In this document: piece by piece, positions 1 through 8,983 of the stretch
How positions within the stretch are numbered: the stretch's first letter is position 1
Layout: every line of letters begins with the position of its first letter
NCBI RefSeq assembly: GCF_002153375.1
Contig: NZ_MTBQ01000003.1
Location: 638,520-702,519, forward strand
Direction of reading: 5' to 3'
Length of the DNA stretch: 64,000 nucleotides
Source of the DNA: Oceanobacillus rekensis
Lineage (GTDB): Bacteria > Bacillota > Bacilli > Bacillales > Amphibacillaceae
Notes under the pieces: generated by a model
Told to the model about the DNA's origin: nothing
The model's database searches: none
Seen by the model: only the letters and a program-made list of their open reading frames with translations
Made by a program: the position numbers and the translations under genes

Positions 1-484
1 GTTTATGAAAATAAATCTCATTTCCATAAAGAATCGATACTTTTTTAGGGTGCGATTCCAACAATGTAATTTTAGAATCTTTTCGTACAATACCTTCTTC
101 TAAAACACGACATAAATAACCAGTAAAACCTGTTTGTACCATCCTTTTTAGAAGAGTAGGATGATTCGTTCGCTTTGTAATTGTACTACACGGAATTCTA
201 CCTTGAGTAACCTGTATAATAGCTTCTCCAAGTTGAAAAATATCTCCAACACAAACATCTTTTTCCAACATATTCGTTACTGTTAAATTTTCACCGAAAG
301 TTGAGGGTGGTAGAGGGTTACCAAGTTCTTTTTCCCACAGAAAATAATGTTCATACGGGTAAACACATACAGCACGATCTAGACTCCCGTGATTCTTTAA
401 GTCTCCAACCCCATTTCCATACATAATTTTTTTCGGTAACCCTATTGAAAAATTTTTTAATTCTATTGCTTTACTATTTATCAT
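1..484 (-). CDS. MOSC domain protein (YiiM/YflK type), 3' end cut by the window edge
   Basis: The frame is open from an ATG at 484 down to base 1, about 161 codons, and the C terminus lies outside the window. The translation carries a GENLTV motif near residue 80 and a GRIPCSTI stretch near residue 120 with the conserved cysteine of the MOSC (molybdenum cofactor sulfurase C-terminal) fold. The early residues (KNFSIGLPKK) match the usual start of stand-alone YiiM/YflK proteins, linked in other bacteria to molybdenum-dependent detoxification of N-hydroxylated compounds. The sequence upstream of the ATG has only a weak ribosome site (GGGTAG). No molybdenum genes are nearby. The family call is firm; the physiological role is inferred. 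Confidence 0.85.
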   Translation of the reverse strand, partial: MINSKAIELKNFSIGLPKKIMYGNGVGDLKNHGSLDRAVCVYPYEHYFLWEKELGNPLPPSTFGENLTVTNMLEKDVCVGDIFQLGEAIIQVTQGRIPCSTITKRTNHPTLLKRMVQTGFTGYLCRVLEEGIVRKDSKITLLESHPKKVSILYGNEIYFHK

Positions 485-549
485 TGTAATACTACCCACT
501 TTTTCTTATTATCTTTAAAAAACCGCATTGATGATCTCGTTGTTATATT

Positions 550-612
550 AAACTGCCAGTTACTAAAAAGATCCCCGCTACTTATCGTAGTAACGGGTGC
601 TTAGTTGAAGAA
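550..612 (+). repeat. Two-part cassette repeat, copy 1
   Basis: Left half CTGCCAGTTACTAAA and a diverged right half (GGTGCTTAGTTGAA) flank a CTAC/GTAG hairpin. It lies just beyond the stop codon of the minus-strand flavoprotein pseudogene (stop at 619). Confidence 0.7.
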
Positions 613-618
613 GAGTTA

Positions 619-1652
619 TTAGCTAACTATTTGGGTTATAATATATTCTGCATCAAATCCTACACTTTGTAGTAAGGCTGAGCCACGTCGATACTGCCAG
701 GGTAAACCAATGAAATACAATCCCTTAATAGTTGAGATACCTCGATTATGTACAACTTTTCCTTCCTCAGTTATAGCGTCATTTATCTTTAGCCAAGAAA
801 AGTCTGTTTTAAAACCCGTAGCCCATATGATATTGCTAACTTCTAGAGTTGATGTATCCTCAAAAGTTACCTTGTTTTGTTCGCAACCAGTTACTCTTTT
901 TTTTATGATTACTTCTTTATTTTTAATTGCATTTTTTAATTCAATTCGAATATGGGATCCCCCTTCTGTTGAAGCAATTTTCCTATTAGCGAAGTATGGT
1001 TTACCTTTAAAATACCTAATTTGTCAAACCACGAAAAGATGCTTTTTCTTCCTACGGTCAAAGGTAAGTATTTTAAATTCCTGCTACAAGCTAAATATGT
1101 TTGCCTTTGTTTAGATAATTCGGCGGCAATTTGAGCACCACTATTGCCGCCGCCTATTACAAGAACATTTCCATCTATCAACTGGCCAGGATTCTTATAC
1201 TGAGAGGAGTGAAGTTGTTTAACGTTATGTGGTAACCCCCTTGAGAATGGAGGAATGCTTGGGGTTTGAAAAGGTCCAGTTGCGATAACAACATTTTTTG
1301 CTTGGTATTCTCCTTTTTTAGTTTTTATTAAGAAATTACCGTTTATCCTGGAGACATTTATAACTTCTGTATTAAATTGAATAGGAATTTTAAATTGATC
1401 TGCATATTTTTTTAGATAAGAAACAATCTCATCTTTGGTTGGAAAGCCTTGTTTTTCTCCTTCAATAGGCATCCCAGGTAAAGAGCTATAAATTCGAGGT
1501 GTAAATAAAATTAAAGAGTCGTATCTCTCTTTCCAACTTTCTCCTACCTCATTGCCTTTATCAATAAGGATAAATTTTTGCTTGGACTGATTTAAATAAT
1601 AACCTGCTGAAAGACCTGCTTGTCCAGCTCCTATCACAATTGTATCGTACAT
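619..1652 (-). pseudogene. Frameshifted FAD-dependent monooxygenase (CzcO-like)
   Basis: The first frame gives 238 residues starting MYDTIVIGAGQAGLSAG, with the N-terminal GxGxxG FAD-binding motif and a second nucleotide-binding glycine motif (VIGGGNSGAQ) near residue 165. It then stops just after KGDPIFELN at 936. The frame then shifts and stays open to 619, encoding the rest of the family: WATGFK (the ATG motif), RGIST..GLYFIGLPWQYRRGSALL, and a normal C terminus. Restoring one base after TTCG near position 943 would join the parts into about 344 residues, the usual family length. These enzymes oxidise small molecules with NADPH and FAD. The product is probably inactive unless the lesion is a sequencing error. 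Confidence 0.88.
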
Positions 1653-1735
1653 TTTTAAATCCCTCCCTACTTTTTTCTTAAACTAATCTTCCTAGTTAGC
1701 GAAAAAGCGACTGCCCCTTGTTCAGCCCGCAGCAG

Positions 1736-2170
1736 TTAGTTCAACTTCTCCAAAATTAAATAATCTTTTGTTTTAGATATTGGTATACTGTATTCGTTAG
1801 CGAAACCAATCAAATCGTTATAAATTTTTTCTGGATAAAAATTAGAAATTCGAAAATTAAAGCCATTGTTGTTTTTCACGATTACACATTTCTTTCCCCA
1901 TCCAATACGTTTAAATTTCATACTATCAATTTGTTTATGGTCAACCTCTTTATTGTAAACTGCAAATATAAATATAAGGATTTGAAAAGTCATGGAACCT
2001 TCTGCCATCTTAAACTTAAAATTGACAAAGATTGATGCAAGGATAAATATTGAAAAAGGTATTAAAAAATAATACATTGTAGGATAATCTGTATTAGTAA
2101 ACATTGCCCATACAGCCCATATAAAGATAAGAAGCTGAACAACTCTTTGTGTTTTTGCACTGTAAGTCAA
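1736..2170 (-). CDS. Small membrane protein with a PH-like C-terminal domain
   Basis: This protein of 144 residues has two hydrophobic helices (about 10-27 and 31-50). They are followed by a soluble part with alternating strands (VDHKQIDSMKFKRIGWGKK onward) that resembles the small bacterial PH-like domains found after paired membrane helices. I do not recognise a specific family and no catalytic residues are visible. A weak Shine-Dalgarno-like GGGGGTGG lies upstream of the ATG. The stop codon lies at a degenerate copy of the cassette repeat (about 1694-1746), so this looks like a single-gene cassette. Confidence 0.6.
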   Translation of the reverse strand: MTYSAKTQRVVQLLIFIWAVWAMFTNTDYPTMYYFLIPFSIFILASIFVNFKFKMAEGSMTFQILIFIFAVYNKEVDHKQIDSMKFKRIGWGKKCVIVKNNNGFNFRISNFYPEKIYNDLIGFANEYSIPISKTKDYLILEKLN

Positions 2171-2419
2171 TTCTCCACCCCCTACCTAACAGTAAAAAAT
2201 CCTATTTAAGTAACCTGTCCGATAGCTCAATACCTTTTTTTATTTAATATAACATAATATTCCTGATATAAATTTGAAAAAGAAAAGACAATCAGACTTT
2301 AATTGCCTTGTTCGACTCTTGCACCACTTTGTTCAACAAGGTACACAGTTTTATTACTTTTTTGACTCCCAAGTGGATACTAAAAAAAGAGCCATATTTT
2401 TTTCATGAATATAACCCCT

Positions 2420-3113
2420 TTAATTTTTGTATTGTTCTCTTTCAATTTTTTCTTCCAATTCTCCTGTTATTGCATTGTACATCAAGTAAATCATGCTTTT
2501 CTTTGTCTCATCCCAACCAATAACCATCACAAGCGGAAAGTTTTTTTTCGGGTCTTTCGTGAAACCAAAATTATAACCTTTAGCAAAAGTGTCTCCTGGA
2601 TATATCTTGGTGATTTTTTGACTCTTTTTTAGTAATTTAGGTGTATCATACTTAAATTCTTTAACATTAGAGATAAAGTAATTCTCAGGCATACTATCTA
2701 ATTCATTAGGCAAATGTGTTTCTCCCCATACTTTTCCATCCCGGATAGTTACTACATACCAATCTGTCTTATTTGGTATACCAAATTGGATGTTCCAATG
2801 TTTCCTTCTACCTTCCATTCCTGTTTGCGTTTCATCTCTATCAACGCTACTCCCGTTATATAACATCGCTTCTTTATTCCACTTTAGTGCTTCTTTTTGT
2901 GCAAGTCTCAATCGCCTCTTTTAATGTTAAGCTCATTTCTGTGTCAGAGGAAGAAGTAGCCCTGAGTGCATTTAATAGTTCATCTTTATCTTTAATAGAT
3001 GTTTCCTCTAAGTGATTTATTTTCGGACATTCTGCATCTGGTTGTGCATAATTATGGCTTGGTAAAAAGGTAATAAAAGTGATTAGAATTGCTATTACAC
3101 TTAAATATTTCAT
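2420..3113 (-). pseudogene. Secreted hypothetical protein interrupted by a frameshift
   Basis: The best start is ATG 3113, MKYLSVIAILITFITFLPSH, a clear signal peptide preceded by AGGTG. The frame runs to about 2900 (SLTLKEAIETC) and then ends out of frame. The second frame starts at about 2911 with RLAQKEALKWNKEAMLYNG and continues to 2420. Removing one base at GCGATTGAGAC joins LTLKEAI directly to RLAQKEALKWNK, a natural amphipathic helix, giving a secreted protein of about 231 residues. The C-terminal part contains WNIQFGIP and WYVVTIRDGKVWGETHLP, suggesting a PepSY-like or beta-rich fold, but this is only a resemblance. No function is assigned. Confidence 0.75.
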
Positions 3114-3167
3114 AAACTTCACCTCTGTACTAATATCCCAACACACTCTATCCTTATTCCACAACCT

Positions 3168-3213
3168 GCCAAATAGCTAACTGGTGCTTCCCTTTAAGCA
3201 CCAGTTAAAACAA
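3168..3213 (+). repeat. Two-part cassette repeat with a perfect terminal hairpin
   Basis: CTGCCAAATAGC is followed by the inverted pair AACTGGTGCTT / AAGCACCAGTT around a short loop. The right half is GCACCAGTTA. The repeat ends 20 bases from the stop of the next minus-strand gene. Confidence 0.7.
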
Positions 3214-3232
3214 TAAGACTTTAGTAATCTTA

Positions 3233-3439
3233 TTAGTGAGATTTCGATTTCAATTTAATAATAATTTCACTAATAAACCCCACTAATATCCCAACAGCGA
3301 TTGGTGTTAGAGAAATCTCAAAATATGGTAATGAAATATCAAATACAAGAAAATCTATATCGGCAATATTGCCTATCAAATAAAGCAAAATTATCGTTCC
3401 AAGTGAGGCAATTAACGGAATTCAAAACGGTTTTTTCAC
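3233..3439 (-). pseudogene. Small two-helix membrane protein with an in-frame TGA at codon 6
   Basis: GTG 3439 is preceded by the strong site AGGAGGGAGTTT and reads MKKPF, then TGA, then 62 open codons (IPLIASLGTIILLYLIGN and a second helix with GILVGFISEIIIKLK) to TAA at 3233. The whole 69-codon frame keeps one phase, so a single TGG-to-TGA change explains the break (KKPFW would be natural). Two transmembrane segments are predicted by eye. The gene is too short to appear as an open frame. Function unknown. A selenocysteine reading is unlikely in a protein of this type. Confidence 0.65.
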
Positions 3440-3751
3440 AAACTCCCTCCTTTTATATTCAATATACTATTTAAAAAATTTACGTTTCAGATAATCATTA
3501 TGTTTCATCTTTAATTAAATTAAACTGCCCGTTATTTTAAGTACATAATTTCACAAAGTTATCTCACCATATATTAGTAAAATTTAAAAAACTCAGCGAT
3601 ATCCTTGTCATTTTAATAATAAAAGCCGTCTAAATTTAAATTTAGACGGCTTTTATTTGCCATTTTATCAGTCAATTTTAATGTCATTTGAGTAGTATCT
3701 TTGAAAGTGCACCTCAAAACGGAACCCTTTACTTTATGTTGATCTGCTTTT
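3440..3751. other. Intergenic, holds the dispersed terminator-bearing element
   Basis: No credible gene was seen here. A degenerate cassette-repeat left half (CTGCCCGTTATTTTAAG) is near 3528, followed by copy A of the 130-bp dispersed element described separately. An open frame crossing 3613-3822 is only a read-through of that element. Confidence 0.6.
3610..3735 (-). repeat. Dispersed ~130-bp element, copy A, with terminator hairpin
   Basis: On the minus strand it runs from GGTTCCGTTTTGAGGTGCA, through CAAATGACATTAAAATTG and AAATGGCAAATAAAAG, to the hairpin CCGTCTAAATTT / AAATTTAGACGG with a T-rich tail. The same order of blocks recurs at 28568-28715 and 40440-40555, and a fragment is at 22991-23020. 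The hairpin should terminate transcription from the MFS gene on its right. Confidence 0.75.
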
Positions 3752-5107
3752 TTAACTATAATTCTTTCTTCTCTCATACACCGTAACATAGAGCATGCCT
3801 GGAACCAACACAACAGCAACAACCACTAATACAATCGCCATTGTACTCATATTTCCTACGTTCATTCCTGACGCAAACGCAACGCCATAAATACTCGAAG
3901 CCAATATATTTCCAATAAATCTCGATGTCATAAGCAGTCCAGACGCAATTCCACTTTCCGCGGGCTCAATAAATCTATACAACAGATTTTGCAGTCCAAT
4001 ATTCTGTATCCCATTACTAATCCCCGTAACCGCAAGCACGACACCAATCCAGACTAAAGGTGAATTATCCTTAACAGTAAATAACAAGACTACACCCACT
4101 AATCCGATTAGAACACTGGTTAGTAACGGAATTCGAAATCCTGCCCGCTCCATCCATCTAGTGGCGATAGGTGTCAGGATCATTGCAAAAATAGAAAGCG
4201 AAAGCATCACGATTCCCGCTTGTTGAGAGCTTGCACCTAACACAATTTGAATAAATGTTGGGAAGCTTAACAGTACTGCAAAGAATATTACGGTTGATAA
4301 AATGTACTGAACAAAGATAACTGCCACATTCAAGTTTTTCCGGAAGAAATTCACATTGATAAACGGTTCATCTCTTCTTTTCTCATACATATAGAAAACA
4401 ATCGTTAGTACAATCGCAAGAATCAATGTTCCAATTTGAACACGTTGCTCGAGTCCAAGTAAAAAGATCATCCAACACGTAATAAATAAACTAAATAACA
4501 AAATTCCAAATCCATCTAACTTATAGGATAGCCCCGTGTTTTTCTTATCTTTCGGGATAAACATCAACGTTAATCCAATTCCAATTGCTAGTATCGGCAA
4601 ATTCACATAAAAAAGAATTGGCCAGCCCCCGAATTGAATGAGCATACCTCCAATCGTTGGCCCAAATGCCGCAGACGTTGTTGCAAAAACAGCTAATGTT
4701 CCAATCACCCGGTTTTGATTATGCTGGATTGTATTACGAATAATCCCAACACCAGCTGGAAAGAGTGCCGAGGTACCAATTGCTTGAATCCCACGTATCG
4801 CAAGTAACACAGGCAAATTCGGAGATAATGGTGCCAAAATGGATGACACCACCACTAGCCCAAGACCAATTAAGAAGATCAATTTCCTTCCATAAATATC
4901 ACTCAATTTCCCAATTAACGGTGTAAAGATGGCACTAATAATAAAATAAGAAGCAATTAACCATGAAATACCTGCCGAACTCAAGTCAAAATCCTTTTGA
5001 ATTGCTGGTAATGCTACTGTAATCATCGTTGTATTTAACGGGTTAAGGATTACGCCCAATGATACAGCTAGTATAATCATTTTTTCATTTTTCTTCCTCA
5101 AAGTCAT
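3752..5107 (-). CDS. MFS drug-efflux transporter, DHA2 family
   Basis: The 451 residues are almost entirely hydrophobic helices, at least 12 and perhaps 14. The N-terminal region has LNPLNTTMITVALPAIQKDF and the loop 2-3 motif GKLSDIYGRK, both typical of proton-driven multidrug exporters of the DHA2 group. Motif C-like sequence (AFGPTIGGMLI) is present near residue 155. The start MTLRKKNEK has an upstream GGAGACTCGG site. No regulator is adjacent, so it appears to be a stand-alone exporter at the inner membrane. The substrate is not predictable from the sequence. Confidence 0.88.
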   Translation of the reverse strand: MTLRKKNEKMIILAVSLGVILNPLNTTMITVALPAIQKDFDLSSAGISWLIASYFIISAIFTPLIGKLSDIYGRKLIFLIGLGLVVVSSILAPLSPNLPVLLAIRGIQAIGTSALFPAGVGIIRNTIQHNQNRVIGTLAVFATTSAAFGPTIGGMLIQFGGWPILFYVNLPILAIGIGLTLMFIPKDKKNTGLSYKLDGFGILLFSLFITCWMIFLLGLEQRVQIGTLILAIVLTIVFYMYEKRRDEPFINVNFFRKNLNVAVIFVQYILSTVIFFAVLLSFPTFIQIVLGASSQQAGIVMLSLSIFAMILTPIATRWMERAGFRIPLLTSVLIGLVGVVLLFTVKDNSPLVWIGVVLAVTGISNGIQNIGLQNLLYRFIEPAESGIASGLLMTSRFIGNILASSIYGVAFASGMNVGNMSTMAIVLVVVAVVLVPGMLYVTVYERRKNYS

Positions 5108-5206
5108 TCCGAGTCTCCTCTATGATGGTACTATTCCTTAATTTTAGCACAACGACATCATGAGTAGACAATATTAATCCTGTCTCCCTTATCCATAAAA
5201 CAGGAA

Positions 5207-5254
5207 AAGGGGCAGTAGATTGGTTTCTTGTCCTGCCTGCCTCCCTCTGCCCCG
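5207..5254. repeat. REP-like imperfect inverted repeat
   Basis: GGGGCAG and CTGCCCC pair around a roughly 30-base C/T-rich loop. It resembles the GGGACAGG-type inverted repeats at 49490-49600 and 51121-51197. It may also act as a weak terminator or RNA structure. Confidence 0.4.
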
Positions 5255-5391
5255 TGAAACTGATTATTCATACCATTTGTTTATTTAATGTCGTTCGCTT
5301 CAGTCGGTTTATATCTGCTCTGGTGATAAACCACAATCAGTGGAATATTCTGACTAAATCACGATTGACTGACGTTTCGCACCATTTCATA

Positions 5392-5562
5392 TTAATTTTT
5401 ATTATTCTCCTCCAACTCACTGACTCTAATTTTAAGCTCTGAAATCTGTTCTTTTAATTCATTAAATGGTTTTTTAATTCTTTGTGTTAAACCTCCAATA
5501 ATACCAATTACAGCTATAATAACCACTAGAATAGCTACAACAAACATAATGATTAGTTCCAC
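5392..5562 (-). CDS. 56-residue membrane-anchored coiled-coil protein
   Basis: GTG 5562 follows a strong TAAGGAGG site. The protein begins MELIIMFVVAILVVIIAVIG, one transmembrane helix, and continues with RIKKPFNELKEQISELKIRV, a heptad pattern of a short coiled coil. It is small and has no known family that I recognise. A right-half copy of the cassette repeat (GCACCATTTCATATTAA) overlaps its stop codon on the left, so it fits the single-gene cassette pattern. Confidence 0.7.
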   Translation of the reverse strand: MELIIMFVVAILVVIIAVIGIIGGLTQRIKKPFNELKEQISELKIRVSELEENNKN

Positions 5563-5690
5563 AGTCGACCTCCTTATAATGCTACTGTATTTTGTTGATT
5601 GACTCCAATTTATAAAAAAGCATAATATTCAAATAAATCAATTGAAGAAAAAAGCGATCATTTTTATGACCACCCTATTTTACTCTTGCA

Positions 5691-6020
5691 TCAGTAGCTC
5701 CATAAAAATGTTTGAATGGATACAAATAATGTAAATAAAAAGGCAACAATAAATAACCATCCATATGTTCTTCGCTCTCTTCTGAACTCATCTAGTCCCA
5801 TTACAAACATCAATAAGCTTATGAAAAATGTCATAAATGGTTGGAACTCAAAATTTCCTGTAATTAGTCCATAAGCAGCAAATATTAGAATGATGGCACT
5901 TAAAATAATTCTTGTTATTTTGAATCCAATTATTTCTTCATTTTGTTTATACTTTATATGTAATCCTTTATTAGATAAAAGAATAATAACAATCACAATT
6001 ATTCCTATAAGCACCCACAC
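5691..6020 (-). CDS. DUF3953 (YczI-like) membrane protein
   Basis: This 109-residue protein has a first helix at 1-17 and three further helices (about 34-52, 62-77 and 87-105). The block AYGLITGNFEFQPFMTFF followed by MFVMGLDEFRRERR is the conserved signature of the DUF3953 family of small Bacillus membrane proteins. The family has no known function. It stands alone on the minus strand between repeat-rich spacers, and the ATG at 6020 is preceded by an AGGAGG-like site. Confidence 0.75.
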   Translation of the reverse strand: MWVLIGIIVIVIILLSNKGLHIKYKQNEEIIGFKITRIILSAIILIFAAYGLITGNFEFQPFMTFFISLLMFVMGLDEFRRERRTYGWLFIVAFLFTLFVSIQTFLWSY

Positions 6021-6162
6021 TAAAATACCTCCTGCTTCTATTACCTCTTATTAAACTCTCTTGCCGGACAAATCAACAGTCTTTTATTTAACATTAACAT
6101 AATATTCCTAACATTATTAGTATAAATCGATAAGAAAAATTAGAATCTTTCAATAAATGAAA

Positions 6163-6183
6163 GGACCCCCATTCAGGGAGTCC
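6163..6183 (-). terminator. Rho-independent terminator
   Basis: GGACTCCC TGAAT GGGGGTCC followed by TTTC on the minus strand, downstream of the 67-residue gene. Confidence 0.75.
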
Positions 6184-6229
6184 AATGCATGCCATAAAGC
6201 CTCTGTTAAAGGTTAAACTTTACTTCATT

Positions 6230-6433
6230 CTAATCTCTTGTTTTGGAGTCGCGTTTATCGTCATCGGTATCTCTCTCCATCTTGGTGTCCAACTCGTCAC
6301 CAACAGCACCTGCAGCAGCACCAAATGGATCAAGAGCAGTAGCTATGTTATCTCCTGGAACAACACCTACGCCACTTCCTACTGCCTTGAAAGCATTGTT
6401 ATCGTCACGTTTGCGTTTGTTGTTATCAGCCAT
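6230..6433 (-). CDS. Small hydrophilic protein with a glycine-rich centre
   Basis: The 67-residue product is MADNNKRKRDDNNAFKAVG, a central VVPGDNIATALDPFGAAAG, and a highly charged tail. There is no membrane helix or signal peptide. The ATG has a GAGGGAG site nine bases upstream and a good terminator follows the gene, so I take it as real. I do not recognise the family. The composition, charged ends with a flexible middle, would suit a small spore-associated or nucleic-acid-binding protein, but that is a guess. Confidence 0.6.
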   Translation of the reverse strand: MADNNKRKRDDNNAFKAVGSGVGVVPGDNIATALDPFGAAAGAVGDELDTKMERDTDDDKRDSKTRD

Positions 6434-6570
6434 CTATTTCACTCCCTCGTTTTTTATAGGGAAGTACTAAAGTTTCTGTAGCACTGTCCAGTAACCTATT
6501 TTGTCCAATAGTTACAAATTTACGAGGAAGAATTAATGAGCAGCATTTGTATTTTTTTCTTCCTTTCACT

Positions 6571-6645
6571 CTACTGCCACGTTATCTAAAGAGACGGTCG
6601 TATATTGACGATTTCCTTATTGTATTAAAGCATCCGTTAATTAAA
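6571..6645 (+). repeat. Two-part cassette repeat
   Basis: CTGCCACGTTATCTAAAG on the left, TTATTGTATTAAAGCATCC with GTTAATTAAA on the right. It ends four bases before the stop of the SDR gene. Confidence 0.7.
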
Positions 6646-6648
6646 TAT

Positions 6649-7395
6649 TTACTCATCTGAAGTACCCAGTGTCATTCCACCGTCTACAACAATTTCTGTA
6701 CCCGTACAATACGAGCTTTCATCTGAAGCAAGGAATGCTACAGCTCGCGCAATTTCAATTGGTTGTCCAATACGTCCTAAAGGGACTGAATCGTAATAAG
6801 CAGGAACCTGTTGGCCTTCAGTAGCCATTGTTGTTTCGACTCCACCTGGATGGACCATATTTACTCGAATGCCTTTTGGTCCTAATTCAATAGCTGCAGC
6901 TTTGGACATTGCAACCACAGATGCTTTTGTCGCAGCATAAACAGAGGATTGGCTAATTGGAGCAAATGCAGAAATCGATACATTGTTTATTATGGAGCCT
7001 TTTTGCTGCTTTTCCATTTGTGATATAACTGCTTGCATCCCCATAAAAACACCAAGTTGATTGATATTAATCAACTGTCGATAATCATCTAGGGTTGTCT
7101 CCGTAAATGGTTTGCGTTTTAGAGCACCAGCATTATTCACTAACACATCAAGCTTACCGAATTTATTTATGACCTTATCAACCGCTGATTTCCACTCTAA
7201 TTCTTTTGTGACATCTAATTGAACTGGAATAGCCTGGTCTTCTCCAATCATCTTAGCCACTATTTTAGCCTCATCATAGTTTCGAGCACCAATGGCTACT
7301 ATAGCCCCCAGTGTTGCAAGGTGCTGAGCAATAGCTTTTCCCTGTCCTCGATTAGCCCCAGTGACAAGAATGACATGGTTGTTTAAACTCGCCAT
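6649..7395 (-). CDS. Short-chain dehydrogenase/reductase (SDR)
   Basis: The 248 residues contain every classical SDR element: the cofactor loop TGANRGQG (12-19), NNAG (87-90), Ser142, and the YAATK pair Tyr153/Lys157. The sequence ends with DGGMTLGTS, as in oxidoreductases of the FabG/glucose-dehydrogenase class. It would use NAD(P)H to reduce or oxidise an alcohol or ketone; the substrate is unknown. The AAGGAG ribosome site overlaps the stop of the small gene just upstream (7400-7584), so the two were probably co-transcribed and translationally coupled. Confidence 0.9.
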   Translation of the reverse strand: MASLNNHVILVTGANRGQGKAIAQHLATLGAIVAIGARNYDEAKIVAKMIGEDQAIPVQLDVTKELEWKSAVDKVINKFGKLDVLVNNAGALKRKPFTETTLDDYRQLININQLGVFMGMQAVISQMEKQQKGSIINNVSISAFAPISQSSVYAATKASVVAMSKAAAIELGPKGIRVNMVHPGGVETTMATEGQQVPAYYDSVPLGRIGQPIEIARAVAFLASDESSYCTGTEIVVDGGMTLGTSDE

Positions 7396-7399
7396 ATCC

Positions 7400-7584
7400 T
7401 CACTCCTTTTTTAAATCATATAAAGCTCTATTTTCATCTAGGTTTGCACTTATTACCATCATCGATTTAAGAATTTCATTTATTTCACTATCCATAAATC
7501 CATTAAACAATTGATTTATTTGTTCATCTAACTGGATATTAATTTTATCCAGTCGGTCCTCTCCCTAATAATGTCTTTATCCAT
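7400..7584 (-). pseudogene. Frameshifted small hydrophilic protein upstream of the SDR
   Basis: ATG 7584 (site AAAGGAG) reads MDKDIIRERTDW and reaches a stop after 18 codons. The neighbouring frame carries DKINIQLDEQINQLFNGFMD and continues, helical and acidic, to TGA at 7400, just before the SDR start. The total is 185 bases, so one base is missing or two are extra near 7550. The restored product would be about 61 residues. The tight coupling to the SDR suggests a partner or regulator of that gene. No family recognised. Confidence 0.6.
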
Positions 7585-7723
7585 TATTTCTCCTTTTGTT
7601 GACTAAGTCCATTTTTAACATTAACATAACTGCATACCTAAAACGTGGACTAAGTCAACGTTCTAAGGATACGATTTAAATTTGGTTTTAATCTTATTGG
7701 GAATTAATTGAAGGAGATAGTAT

Positions 7724-8200
7724 ATGATTATTCGAGAAATTAAAAAGCAAGACAATAAAATGGTAAAAGAATTAATACAACGTTCATTAAAATCACTTGG
7801 CTTAGCGATTCCTGGTTCAGCTTATTTTGATCCTCAACTTAACGACCTTTACCAATACTATAATAATTTAAAACATGCGAACTACTGGGTAGTAGAAATG
7901 GAAGGAGAAGTTATTGGTGGAATTGGGATAGCACCGTTTCACGAACATGAAAAAGTTTGCGAATTGCAAAAGCTATATTTAAGTCCAAAGACACAAGGTT
8001 TAGGATTTGGAAAGAAGCTAATGGAAACAGCTTTGTCATTTGCCTCTACACATTATGAAAAGTGCTACTTAGAAACGATGCATGAATTAGAAACTGCATG
8101 TATATTATATGAAAAATTTGGGTTTATACTCTTACATGAACCACTACCAGGCTCTGACCATTCAGCTATGGATGCGTGGTATATGAAAGAATTGAATTAA
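7724..8200 (+). CDS. GNAT-family N-acetyltransferase
   Basis: This 158-residue protein has the GNAT acetyl-CoA fold: a strand with YWVVEMEGEVIGGIGIAP, then LQKLYLSPKTQGLGFGKKLM, where QGLGFGK is the pyrophosphate-binding loop, and a C-terminal ILYEKFGF motif. The acceptor substrate is not predictable. The ATG is preceded by GAAGGAGATAG. It is a monocistronic plus-strand gene between minus-strand neighbours. Confidence 0.87.
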   Translation: MIIREIKKQDNKMVKELIQRSLKSLGLAIPGSAYFDPQLNDLYQYYNNLKHANYWVVEMEGEVIGGIGIAPFHEHEKVCELQKLYLSPKTQGLGFGKKLMETALSFASTHYEKCYLETMHELETACILYEKFGFILLHEPLPGSDHSAMDAWYMKELN

Positions 8201-8275
8201 CCATAAAAACTCATTAAATCAATTAAAAGAGCGTCAAACCGTCGTTGGATCAACAATCCTTATAAGTTGCTAATT

Positions 8276-8983
8276 TTAACATCTTACATATTTGCGTTTG
8301 AAACCTAGCTTACCTTTATCCATTTGTTTTTGAATACTTTCATGAGCGTTTAGGAAACTGCTTTTTTTCTTTTCTCTTTTGACTTCTACTATACCTACTT
8401 CTGTTGCGGTCTCCATTGCCTTTTCATTTAGTTGTGAATATGAAATCCCCACGGTGTATAGAAAATTATTCATCGCAGATTTCGTTCGTTCTGGCGAATC
8501 ATGTATCGTATTTTTTATTGTTTCGAGCATATTAGAAATCTTGCTTTCAGAAAATTCACTGTCTGGGCGATTCCCTAAGAGCCAACAGTAACAACTCCAG
8601 CCCGCTGACATTCTCAGCTCCTCACCGCTTGTAATCCATTTATCGGCAATGTCCCCGGCAATGTCTGACTCAGATAATGTTACTGCTACCACATAATCGG
8701 ATAGCATATAAAAATATGCTCCATCCATCCAAGCGTCAAAATCTGACTCTGTCATCGCTTTTGGATCTGCAATAATACCTGCAAAGTACATTGCATCATA
8801 GTTACCTGTAGCATATAGCTCGTCAGCTAAGCGTTGATTTATTTTTATTTTCTTTGCGATTGGTTTCATAGCACCTGTAGCCACACCATAAAGTGGCTCG
8901 TGTGCACCATTGGATATGTACATTTTTTTCATTCTTTCCTTGCCCAAGGCATCAAGCTCTCGCATAACTGTTTCAAAATCCAT
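8276..8983 (-). CDS. AlkD-like DNA alkylation repair protein
   Basis: From the likely ATG at 8983 (GGAAGG site; a longer GTG start at 9016 lacks one) the product is about 235 residues of helical HEAT-like repeats. Motifs such as YGVATGAMKPIAKKIK, ADPKAMTESDFDAWMD and WSCYCWLLGNR are those of the DNA alkylation repair family related to AlkD glycosylases, which remove alkylated bases without base flipping. The C terminus is basic (KRKYVRC). Acts on DNA in the cytoplasm. Substrate preference cannot be judged from sequence alone. Confidence 0.8.
   Translation of the reverse strand: MDFETVMRELDALGKERMKKMYISNGAHEPLYGVATGAMKPIAKKIKINQRLADELYATGNYDAMYFAGIIADPKAMTESDFDAWMDGAYFYMLSDYVVAVTLSESDIAGDIADKWITSGEELRMSAGWSCYCWLLGNRPDSEFSESKISNMLETIKNTIHDSPERTKSAMNNFLYTVGISYSQLNEKAMETATEVGIVEVKREKKKSSFLNAHESIQKQMDKGKLGFKRKYVRC

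Noticed and set aside
619..1652. Programmed frameshift in the flavoprotein gene
   Set aside because: No slippery heptamer with a downstream stem at the junction, and this family is not known for recoding.
3233..3439. TGA as selenocysteine
   Set aside because: No SECIS-like structure was evident, no selenoprotein family fit, and the site is in a tiny membrane protein where Trp is expected.
3613..3822. Minus-strand 69-codon frame
   Set aside because: It is a read-through of the dispersed element and the end of the MFS gene in another frame.
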